Shown: one piece after another, positions 7,601 through 12,812 of the stretch
Position numbering within the stretch: the first letter of the stretch is position 1
How the letters are laid out: each line of letters opens with the position of its first letter
Notes under the pieces: model-generated
The model's database searches: none
Seen by the model: the letters and a program-made list of their open reading frames with translations, nothing else
What the model was told of the DNA's origin: nothing
Assembly (NCBI GenBank): GCA_046047235.1
Contig: JBJOII010000120.1
Location: forward strand, 1-12,812
DNA: 12,812 bases
Reading direction: 5' to 3'
From: JBMTVN01 sp046047235
Lineage (GTDB): Bacteria > Verrucomicrobiota > Verrucomicrobiia > Limisphaerales > JAHDYP01
Position numbers and translations under genes: made by a program

Positions 7601-9947
7601 ACAAGGAATCGTCGCCACCGCCCACCACTCCACCAGCAGCGGCTCCGGATCCACCTCGCTCAACATCACAGTCCCGCTCGATAGCCACGGCCCCTACTCC
7701 TGGATCGCTACCACCCAGCCCGCACCCGCAACCTATAGCCGCAACCTCCTCGATAGCTTCGAGGAACGTGACCTCGGCGCCGAATTCTACCCCTCTTTCT
7801 TCTTCCCCTGGGAAAGCTACGTCTACTCCAACTCCGGTGACGCAGTCCGACTCCGCCACGGCATCGGCCACTCCTACGCCTCCGAAGGCAAACAATCCGC
7901 CTACGTCGGCGCCACCAATAGCCCCATCACGGAACTCTCAGGCTTCGGTATCAGCCGCCCATTCGAAGAAACCATCTCCCTACCCACCAATACCAATAGC
8001 TGGGAAAACTACCTGGTCTCATTCGACTTCAGTGAAACCAATGGCCTCCCCTGCACTCTCGAAATGCGACTCCAGGACGCCAACGGCAACTACCGCCGCT
8101 TCAGCACAAATTACCCCGCCAACAGCGGCTGGGTCTCAGTCAGCGCACCCATCAGCCAGTTCGTTCCCTCCCCCAACGGACCCGACTTCAATCCCACCAA
8201 CCTCACGCTCCTCGTGTTCGATGCCCAAATGCTCCAACCCTCCCTCGCCTACCAAGGCTACTTCGATAAGATCCAGTTTCCCCTCGCCTCGCTCTACGAT
8301 GGCTTTGAAACCAATACCTTCGGCCAAAGAACCGACACCACCCGCACCAACCCGCTCATCCACCCCTGGACCACCTTCACCTGGCCCAACAATGGCACTG
8401 AACTCTGGCAAAACGAAGGCGTTCACCTCAATGCCTCTCACGGCTCCAAATCCGCCTTCCTCGTCGTATCCAGCCCCTACCCCGCCGGCACATCCGGCTG
8501 CGGCCTCGAACGGAACTTCAGCGAAACCTGGCCCCTGCCCGCCGATACCAACCTCTGGAGCAATTACTGGTTCTCCTTCGATTTCATGAATAAACACCCC
8601 GATGCGGACCTCCCCTACACCGCCACGGTCTACGCCCAAGTCAAAAGCACCAGCGTCGACGGCAAACCCGGAGTCCTCCAGTCCCCCCCAGTCACCTACA
8701 CCCCCAACCCCAGCCAACCCAATGGCCACTGGATCACGGTCGGCGGTAAACTCAGCGACTTCATCCCCATCCCCGCCAATGGCTCCGATTTCTCCGAATT
8801 CAATCCCTTCTCCGTCGAATCCATCGCCGTAGGAATCACCATCGAACAGTCAGAAGTCCAATACGTGATCTCTTTCGATAATATCCGCTTCGAAGGCCCC
8901 GTCTCCACCCCCTTCACCATCGCCCCACTCCAGCTCGAGGATAGCTTCGAGACCCGCACGATCAGTTCAGCTCCTGACGCCGCCTCACCCTGGTCCTTCT
9001 ACGACTACGCGGAAAACTTCAATAGCGCCCGCATCAGTCAAGGCATCCACACGCTCGCCTCCCACGGCCAGCAATCCGCCTACATCACGGTCGCCAACCC
9101 CGCCTCACCCGGTAGCTTCAGCGGCTTCGGCTTGGAACAATACTTCCTCCATACCTGGTCCCTCCCAACCGATGCCTCGCTCTGGACCAACTACACGTTC
9201 TCCTTCGATTACCGCGAACCCAATCACCTCCCCACCACACTCCAGTTCCAGCTCAAGGACGCCCACGGCAACTGGCTCGAACTCAATAAAGCCTACACCC
9301 CCACCACCACCAGCTGGGATACGCTCAGCGGTAACTTCGCCGACCTGCAGCTGCCATCCTTCCTCGAAGGTTTTGACGCCTCCAAAATAGCCCGCATCAC
9401 GCTCAATGCCATGATGCACCAGCCCAATAGTGTCTACTCCGCCTCCTTCGATAATATCCGCCTCAACGGCCCCATGCCCATCCCCCTCGCCAACCCGCCC
9501 ATCGCCACCTACAGCAGCACCAACGACGCCCGTGACTCCGACGGCGATGGCCTCCTCGATAGCGCGGAAACCGGCACCGGCATCTTTGTCTCACCCCTGA
9601 ATTCCGGCACTTCCCCCTATATCGCCGACTCCGACGGCGATGGCGCCACCGACGGAGAGGAAATCGTCGCAGGCACAAACCCAACCTCCCCGGCAGACGT
9701 CCTGCAACTCTCCCTGAGCGCCATCGCCAACACCACCATCAACCTGACATGGGAGGGCAAAGCCGCTCATACTTACTCCGTCTCCAGCCTGGAAGGAGAC
9801 CTCGACTCCGATACGTTCACCACGGTGCCCGGTATGGAAGCGATCACCCCATCCACCAATGGACCCCTCACCCGAACCGACACACGTCCCCAAACCAATA
9901 CGCCACGCTATTACCGCGTCAGTGTGAGCCCACCCCAAGCCCCCTAG
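4668..9947 (+). CDS. Very large secreted GH42-like (clan GH-A) glycoside hydrolase with three repeated modules and Ca-binding repeats
   Basis: This 1759 aa exported enzyme probably cleaves a galactoside-type or related glycan outside the cell. The signal peptide ends near residue 31 (hydrophobic LSLALLTLLTLL, then NTASG). Residues 35-450 are a TIM barrel with acid/base Glu191 (ILGNEF) and candidate nucleophile Glu369 (ISETGHSS). 'FRDWLALAY' and 'HLNHNWATAYSSF' resemble GH42. Residues about 465-690 resemble the GH42 trimerisation domain and 695-790 its C-terminal beta domain. Two Ig-like stretches follow (about 795-1022). Three related modules occupy 1028-1204, 1210-1411 and 1424-1602. Two DSDGDG calcium repeats lie at 1623-1678, then a final domain ending 'YYRVSV'. 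Starts at GTG 4659, ATG 4668 or ATG 4698 all keep the signal peptide. ATG 4668 was chosen because it gives a typical basic start (MKLL), and none has a Shine-Dalgarno site. The exact GH family and substrate are uncertain. Confidence 0.88.
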   Translation: MKLLTAAHTRMRFLSLALLTLLTLLPNTASGQPGFLSIRDGYFFDNQQQDYFIPRGIAYQIWNVPVGANQSLDQVAYDFREFRKLGANSVRAELVWSELEIAPDVYDWSKADDLINLAETLGLRLFLVIGYQYPPKWFPEDWFSINDQHERSDVLNYTHPEARSAYQNHIRALIDRYKDRTVIGGWILGNEFAFFDLWEDPYRYPVRRFLGYDPVAQQSFRDWLALAYQNDIEHLNHNWATAYSSFSEAEMPETYPEERDDPRYQDLVQWRMTTIGDFISLAAIAARSVDPNHLITYSMVGGIFNGRDSNHTCEDHVAIVDACAKAGAPLDFWSINNYAWALMGNEMRSADFGISKYQEQIKLPIMISETGHSSTENLYQGAGPRQAKAIVSQVWEGLMSGVVGVHIFHWNDRRLYTEDYFLRERGFGFVEETRIPKPESYDRIADMFHQMSNLRVDTLFGGSTPPKADVQLFWSTNSLSVWASANQENAMLWGTLKRAGYQPGIISDEDFAHQVYTNSPILLLSRARQLTPQQIDQLATDVLESGTHIHANADIPGMLDAYLHPNTNWNSRMDDIFGINVSQATNYWDKWARIEDYGDLTLQGVTTVGPFHPNYQVDITTWKIWHGIQNNSAEVLLTHQGVDNSQPPMPALTVKSHAKASAALNTYAFADTFGAFLANRQWSNRTDVIEAVYQNRFNVQPTLQLSGPGRVHVTSDFRHCANNTTLISLLNESTNSAQITVTCPSLLASHTVENLLTGTILERNSDGTLAPITLAGDDYVLLYAYDEGSSSHGSLIHPYPARIRFLSAPPVVWPNSQPYTVQVAHDLPSGTAGNLQVRLCKKSFPQPDYGFAIVSDVTGQDTTELQILVADADPQDPGYTSSFLGTDYVWRAELVVGDTVVSQIDMPVQLYQGVQPANGIPWPTDLQSGQSYSLPVAWEILPSYLEDNANTPLERADQWATLQSYDEWYTVRLELHNPQGIVATAHHSTSSGSGSTSLNITVPLDSHGPYSWIATTQPAPATYSRNLLDSFEERDLGAEFYPSFFFPWESYVYSNSGDAVRLRHGIGHSYASEGKQSAYVGATNSPITELSGFGISRPFEETISLPTNTNSWENYLVSFDFSETNGLPCTLEMRLQDANGNYRRFSTNYPANSGWVSVSAPISQFVPSPNGPDFNPTNLTLLVFDAQMLQPSLAYQGYFDKIQFPLASLYDGFETNTFGQRTDTTRTNPLIHPWTTFTWPNNGTELWQNEGVHLNASHGSKSAFLVVSSPYPAGTSGCGLERNFSETWPLPADTNLWSNYWFSFDFMNKHPDADLPYTATVYAQVKSTSVDGKPGVLQSPPVTYTPNPSQPNGHWITVGGKLSDFIPIPANGSDFSEFNPFSVESIAVGITIEQSEVQYVISFDNIRFEGPVSTPFTIAPLQLEDSFETRTISSAPDAASPWSFYDYAENFNSARISQGIHTLASHGQQSAYITVANPASPGSFSGFGLEQYFLHTWSLPTDASLWTNYTFSFDYREPNHLPTTLQFQLKDAHGNWLELNKAYTPTTTSWDTLSGNFADLQLPSFLEGFDASKIARITLNAMMHQPNSVYSASFDNIRLNGPMPIPLANPPIATYSSTNDARDSDGDGLLDSAETGTGIFVSPLNSGTSPYIADSDGDGATDGEEIVAGTNPTSPADVLQLSLSAIANTTINLTWEGKAAHTYSVSSLEGDLDSDTFTTVPGMEAITPSTNGPLTRTDTRPQTNTPRYYRVSVSPPQAP
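7749..9473 (+). repeat. Three tandem copies of a carbohydrate-binding-like module inside the hydrolase gene
   Basis: Copies run at about 7749-8279, 8295-8900 and 8937-9473. Each starts with a D-S/G-F-E motif (LDSFEE, YDGFET, EDSFET). Each continues with H-x4-S-x-G-x-x-S-A (HSYASEGKQSAY, HLNASHGSKSAF, HTLASHGQQSAY), then G-x-G-hydrophobic followed by a W-x-N-Y-x-x-S-F-D-F/Y strand, and ends with FDKIQF or FDNIR. At the DNA level the ends of copies 2 and 3 are nearly identical (ttcgataatatccgc). The architecture suggests jelly-roll beta-sandwich modules that bind the substrate. I do not recognise a named CBM family. Confidence 0.8.
9534..9701 (+). other. Two Asp-rich calcium-binding repeats in the hydrolase (TSP3-like)
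   Basis: DSDGDGLLDSAE (from 9534) and DSDGDGATDGEE (from 9627) are EF-hand-like calcium loops of the thrombospondin type 3 or dockerin-like sort, the second ending in 'GTNPTSPADV'. In secreted bacterial proteins such repeats usually act as a rigid Ca-dependent linker before a C-terminal sorting or adhesion domain. A pair of loops alone does not make this a cellulosomal dockerin. Confidence 0.75.
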
Positions 9948-10006
9948 ATCGCTTCAGGGAAAAACGCGTTGCACCCTCCACCCAAATCCCCCATACCAAT
10001 CCCATC

Positions 10007-10891
10007 ATGATTTTCACTGGCATCGGCGACGAAGCAGGCTCCTCTCTCACCTCCCAAATCACCGCCACCAAAGAACTCGGCTGGAAATACATCGAGGCCA
10101 GAAACATCCAGATCGAAGGCTACCCCAAAGCCAACCTCCACGACATCCCCGAACCCGCCTTCGAACTCGCCGCCCAACAACTCCAGGAAGCCCAAATCCA
10201 AGTCCTCTGCTTCGGCTCCACCATCATGAATTGGGCCAAAACCGTCGCCACCCCGTTCGATGTCACACTCCAGGAAGTGCAGCGCGCCATCCCGCGCATG
10301 AAAACCCTCGGCACACAATTCGTCCGCATCATGAGCTTCAAACCCGGAGACCAGGACAACAGCATCCCCCCGGAAGTCATCAGCCGCGTGAAAGAGGTCA
10401 CTCAACGCTTCCTCGATAACGGCCTCCAACCCGTCCACGAGAATTGCATGAACTACGGAGGCATGAGCCCCCAGCACGCACTCGAACTCCTCGAAAAAGT
10501 GCCAGGCCTAAAATGGGTCTTCGATACCGCAAACCCCGTCTTCAACGCCAACCGCTCCCTGCCCCAACCCTGGCCAAAACAAGACCCCTGGGAGTTCTGG
10601 ACCGCCGTCCGTGACCATACAATCCATATCCACATCAAGGACGCCCGCTGGAACCACGAAAAGAACGACGCCGATTATACCTTCCCCGGTGAAGGCGACG
10701 GACGCGTCCACGATATCCTCCAGGACGCCATCCAACGCGGTTACTCCGGCGCGCTCTCCATCGAACCCCACATGGTCACAGTCTTCCACGACCCCACCGG
10801 CGATAAAACCGTCGACGAATCAGATCAACGTGCCAACTACACCGAATACGGCCGCCGCCTCGAACAACTCGTCGCCAGTCTCACCAGCTAG
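10007..10891 (+). CDS. Sugar phosphate isomerase/epimerase (xylose isomerase-like TIM barrel)
   Basis: This 294 aa cytoplasmic protein belongs to the AP endonuclease 2/xylose isomerase-like TIM-barrel family, whose members isomerise or epimerise sugars, keto-sugars or inositols using a divalent metal. The expected metal ligands are visible in order: Glu145 (VHEN), Asp173 (VFDTAN), His209 (HIHIKD) and Glu253 (SIEPH). A GEGD loop lies at 228-231. The length is typical for the family, and no signal peptide is present. The frame is open upstream to 9749 inside the hydrolase gene, but homology starts at MIFTGIGDEAG, so ATG 10007 is chosen. No Shine-Dalgarno site precedes it. It follows the hydrolase stop by 59 bp with no obvious terminator between, so cotranscription and use of a sugar released by that enzyme are plausible. 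The exact substrate cannot be read from sequence. Confidence 0.9.
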   Translation: MIFTGIGDEAGSSLTSQITATKELGWKYIEARNIQIEGYPKANLHDIPEPAFELAAQQLQEAQIQVLCFGSTIMNWAKTVATPFDVTLQEVQRAIPRMKTLGTQFVRIMSFKPGDQDNSIPPEVISRVKEVTQRFLDNGLQPVHENCMNYGGMSPQHALELLEKVPGLKWVFDTANPVFNANRSLPQPWPKQDPWEFWTAVRDHTIHIHIKDARWNHEKNDADYTFPGEGDGRVHDILQDAIQRGYSGALSIEPHMVTVFHDPTGDKTVDESDQRANYTEYGRRLEQLVASLTS

Positions 10892-10994
10892 AGCCGCCGA
10901 AGAAGCAGTGCGACCAGCGGGGCCCAGGCAATGGAACCTCGCCTAGGAAAGTGCCGCAGGAATAGCGAAACCTGTTTCTAAACCCAAACGCCGC

Positions 10995-11029
10995 GCCCTC
11001 AGCCCTATGCCCTCAGCCCTCAGCCCTAT
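10995..11029. repeat. Five tandem 7-bp repeats, GCCCTCA/GCCCTAT
   Basis: The units read GCCCTCA, GCCCTAT, GCCCTCA, GCCCTCA, GCCCTAT, in perfect register over 35 bp. The array lies between the convergent isomerase and NagB-like genes, in the non-coding gap 10892-11074. The remainder of that gap (10892-10994) shows no gene and no convincing terminator hairpin. Confidence 0.85.
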
Positions 11030-11073
11030 GCGCTTCCCGCTTCCCTCTTGGCGCTTCCCTCTTGGCGCTTCCC
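11030..11073. repeat. Tandem repeats built on GCGCTTCCC and CTCTTG
   Basis: Units follow the heptamer array without a gap: GCGCTTCCC, GCTTCCCTCTTG, GCGCTTCCCTCTTG, GCGCTTCCC. They stop 1 nt before the stop codon of the leftward NagB-like gene (11075-11077). Neighbouring arrays of two unrelated short units suggest slippage-prone or dispersed intergenic repeat DNA. A role in ending transcription of the convergent genes is only a guess. Confidence 0.8.
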
Positions 11074-11074
11074 G

Positions 11075-11848
11075 CTAAAGCAAACTCGCCGAGTCCGGGT
11101 CCAGATACAGGGTCGCATGCGACTGCTCACGCAGGATCGAAGCCGGACACCGCGTCTCAATCGGACCACGCAAAGCATCCCGCACCGCCACCGCCTTCCG
11201 CTTCTCCGGCACCACACACGCCATCCGCTTCGCCCCACACAACGCCGGAACAGTCAGGGTATACGCAAACCGGGGCACCTGTTCCAGCGTCGCAAACGCA
11301 CCCTCACCCACTTGCTGCATCCGACAGGCCTCGTCCAGCTTCACCAGCTTGACCAGACGCATATCCCCAAAGTCAGCCACAGGAGGATCGTTGAAGGCCA
11401 CATGCCCGTTCTCGCCAATCCCCAACACACACAAGTCCACCGGCGCTTCCCCCAGTAAACCCGCGTACCGCTCACATTCCTTCAACGGCTCATCCGCCTC
11501 TCCCATTACGGTGTGAAAAGCCCGCGGCTTCACCCGGTCCACCAGCCTCTGCTGCAAGAATAACCGGAAACTCGCCGGATGAGTCGGATCAACCCCCAAA
11601 TACTCGTCCATGTGAAAACACACCACCCGCGACCAGTCTACACCACACTGCTCTACCAGCCGGTCCAGAAACAAAACCTGTGACGCAGCCGATGCAAAAA
11701 TCACCCGCGCCTCCGGCTGCGCAGCCAGAACCCCGCGCAAATAATCCCCCACCTCCGCAGCAGCACGAGCCGCCATCTCTTCAATACTGCCCTCCACAAC
11801 CACCCGCAACCGCCCTGCCACCCAGTCGCGCTTGTCATCGCTGTGCAT
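11075..11848 (-). CDS. Glucosamine-6-phosphate deaminase-like protein, divergent NagB paralogue
   Basis: This 257 aa protein has the NagB/6-phosphogluconolactonase fold and is probably a sugar-phosphate isomerase/deaminase of the divergent NagB-like group. The catalytic-base position is kept (HMDEYLG, Asp81), as is the active-site histidine (GIGENGHVAFNDP, His149). Against E. coli NagB, Asp141 is Asn147 here and Glu148 is Asp154. The phosphate-binding loop, LATGxTP in classical NagB, reads FASAASQ (residues 51-57). I recall these changes as typical of a recurring subfamily, so it may act on a different substrate. The ATG at 11848 overlaps the upstream stop (TAATG) and has GGAGGAG 8 nt before it. 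A GTG at 11866 is open in frame but is not needed. It is the second gene of a two-gene operon. Confidence 0.85.
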   Translation of the reverse strand: MHSDDKRDWVAGRLRVVVEGSIEEMAARAAAEVGDYLRGVLAAQPEARVIFASAASQVLFLDRLVEQCGVDWSRVVCFHMDEYLGVDPTHPASFRLFLQQRLVDRVKPRAFHTVMGEADEPLKECERYAGLLGEAPVDLCVLGIGENGHVAFNDPPVADFGDMRLVKLVKLDEACRMQQVGEGAFATLEQVPRFAYTLTVPALCGAKRMACVVPEKRKAVAVRDALRGPIETRCPASILREQSHATLYLDPDSASLL

Positions 11849-12633
11849 TATCGGAACTCCTCCCACTCAGGTTCGTTCGCAAAAATCCAACGATAATAGT
11901 CACTACCCTCCAGCCGCGCCGCCGCCGCCTCATCCACCACCACCGTGCAACGCGGATGAAGCTGTAACGCCGTCGCCGAAATCATCGCCGTGATCGGCCC
12001 CTCCACCGCCTTCGCCACAATCTCCGCCTTGGCCTCCCCGGTAGCTACCAGAATACACCGCCGACACTCCAGAATCGTGCCCACCCCCATCGTGATCGCC
12101 CGCTTCGGCACCTGCTCCATCCCGCCAAACATCTCCGCATTCTGCCGCCGCGTCACCGCCGTCAATGCCTTCACTCTCGTCTTCGACCGCAAGGCCGACA
12201 ACGGCTCGTTAAACCCAATGTGCCCAGCATTCCCAATACCCAATAATTGCAGATCTATCCCGCCACTCCGCTGAATCAATTCCTCATACCGCGCACACTC
12301 CAAATCCAAATCCGCCGCCACCCCGTCCGGCAAATGCGTGCGCCGCAACTCAATGTTCACCCGCCTAAACAAGTGCTCGTCCATGTAGTGCCGATACGAC
12401 CCCGGATGATCGGCCGGCAATCCCACATACTCGTCCAGGTTGAACGTCCGGCATAACGAGAAATCCAACTCCCCCGCCGTATGCCGCTTCACCAGCGAGT
12501 CATACACCGCCTCCATCGTGCGGCCCGTTGCCAAGCCCAACACCATGTGCGGATTCAACTGCAAATCCTTGGCCACCAGCCTCGCTACCAAATGCGCAGC
12601 GGCCACCGCATCCTTCTGAATAATCACTTCCAT
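11848..12633 (-). CDS. nagB: Glucosamine-6-phosphate deaminase (NagB), classical type with Ala at the Asp141 position
   Basis: This 261 aa protein, close to the usual 240-270, is a classical NagB-type enzyme that converts glucosamine 6-phosphate to fructose 6-phosphate plus ammonia in amino-sugar catabolism. Visible motifs are the phosphate loop GLATGRTM (33-40), FNLDEYVGLPADHPGSY with the base Asp67 (E. coli Asp72), GIGNAGHIGFNEP with His138 and Glu143 (E. coli His143 and Glu148), SKTRVK, and QVPKRAITMGVGTIL. One oddity stands out: the residue matching E. coli Asp141, usually Asp or Asn, is Ala136 (codon GCT at 12226-12228). The start ATG 12633 fits the family N-terminus (MEVII), with only a weak purine stretch before it. 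It heads the operon and is coupled to the divergent paralogue by a TAATG overlap. The family is clear; activity with the Ala substitution is not. Confidence 0.9.
   Translation of the reverse strand: MEVIIQKDAVAAAHLVARLVAKDLQLNPHMVLGLATGRTMEAVYDSLVKRHTAGELDFSLCRTFNLDEYVGLPADHPGSYRHYMDEHLFRRVNIELRRTHLPDGVAADLDLECARYEELIQRSGGIDLQLLGIGNAGHIGFNEPLSALRSKTRVKALTAVTRRQNAEMFGGMEQVPKRAITMGVGTILECRRCILVATGEAKAEIVAKAVEGPITAMISATALQLHPRCTVVVDEAAAARLEGSDYYRWIFANEPEWEEFR
11857..11863 (-). promoter_or_regulatory. Strong Shine-Dalgarno site deciding the start of the second NagB-like gene
   Basis: GGAGGAG on the minus strand, 8 nt before ATG 11848. It lies within the last codons of the upstream nagB-like gene (encoding W-E-E). 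With the TAATG junction it points to coupled translation and favours ATG 11848 over GTG 11866. Confidence 0.75.
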
Positions 12634-12812
12634 ACTCGTCTCAATCCCAAATCACCCGACATCCTCAGCACCGACCCGGGCAAGTCATAAAGTCCGCAAA
12701 CTACGACCACACCCGGCAAGGGTCGAGCAAATCCAACTCTCCGCCCCCCTCCCTTTCCAAAGTTGACGTGCTGCCTCTCAAAAACCACCCTCCCCCCGTG
12801 GAACCCCCAGAA
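12634..12812. other. Non-coding region upstream of the nagB pair
   Basis: These 179 bp to the right edge contain no open frame that I can support. They should include the promoter of the leftward nagB pair, but I found no convincing -35/-10 pair. A CGACCC (12672-12677) and GGGTCG (12720-12725) inverted pair is present, but it is too short and too far apart to call. Confidence 0.5.

Noticed and set aside
7510..8589. Ser/Pro/Thr-rich plus-strand frame of 359 codons inside the hydrolase gene
   Set aside because: It is an out-of-frame low-complexity reading of the repeated modules, with no recognisable domain.
9749..10006. N-terminal extension of the isomerase into the hydrolase gene
   Set aside because: The frame is open there, but the extra 86 residues are low-complexity and would overlap the hydrolase C-terminal domain. 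The family homology starts at the ATG at 10007.
10957..10979. Possible terminator hairpin CAGG...CCTG followed by TTTCT after the isomerase gene
   Set aside because: The stem is only 4 bp with a 10-nt loop and a short T run, too weak to call a terminator.
10995..11073. CRISPR-like array
   Set aside because: The units are 7-14 bp with no spacers and no cas genes nearby; this is simple tandem repetition.
12672..12725. CGACCC/GGGTCG inverted repeat upstream of the nagB pair
   Set aside because: Six-nt arms 42 nt apart are expected by chance in GC-rich DNA, and the element is not placed against any recognisable promoter.

Overview
This 12.8 kb window looks like chromosomal DNA of a GC-rich Gram-negative bacterium of the Planctomycetes-Verrucomicrobia-Chlamydiae superphylum, most likely Verrucomicrobiota or a close relative such as Kiritimatiellota. 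The main support is the large secreted hydrolase. It ends in Asp-rich 'DSDGDG' calcium-binding repeats, followed by a small C-terminal domain finishing in 'YYRVSV', a layout common in secreted proteins of that group. The TPR-peptidase/DUF4159/MoxR gene order also fits. This placement is an inference from protein architecture, not from a marker gene.

Layout. Positions 1-4509 hold a minus-strand operon read right to left: a secreted TPR protein with a zinc-peptidase (HExxH) core, a membrane-anchored DUF4159 protein that overlaps it by 8 nt, and a MoxR AAA+ ATPase whose last residues run off the left edge. Positions 4510-4667 are a short divergent promoter region. Positions 4668-9947 encode one very long exported glycoside hydrolase with a GH42-like clan GH-A catalytic part, two Ig-like stretches, three tandem copies of a roughly 180-200 residue beta-sandwich-like module, two Ca-binding repeats and a C-terminal domain. 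A sugar-phosphate isomerase/epimerase-like TIM-barrel gene follows 59 bp later on the same strand (10007-10891). A 183 bp convergent gap with two families of short tandem repeats comes next. Positions 11075-12633 hold two different glucosamine-6-phosphate deaminase (NagB) paralogues on the minus strand, translationally coupled through a TAATG junction. The last 179 bp hold no gene that I can support.

How the genes may work together. The right two thirds read as a carbohydrate-use region: an extracellular glycan-degrading enzyme, an intracellular sugar isomerase/epimerase, and a pair of amino-sugar-phosphate deaminase-like enzymes. The minus-strand set at the left is a MoxR-type cell-envelope or protein-maturation cluster and is probably unrelated to sugar use. 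No mobile element, tRNA, rRNA or CRISPR array is visible. There is no gene-free stretch longer than 300 bp.

A striking global feature is strand asymmetry: the plus strand is C-rich and G-poor throughout, whichever strand is coding. Plus-strand genes use C-ending codons and minus-strand genes use G-ending codons. I found no clearly new defence or mobile system. The most unusual items are the triple unassigned module, the paired NagB variants with altered active-site residues, and the peptidase-MoxR operon.
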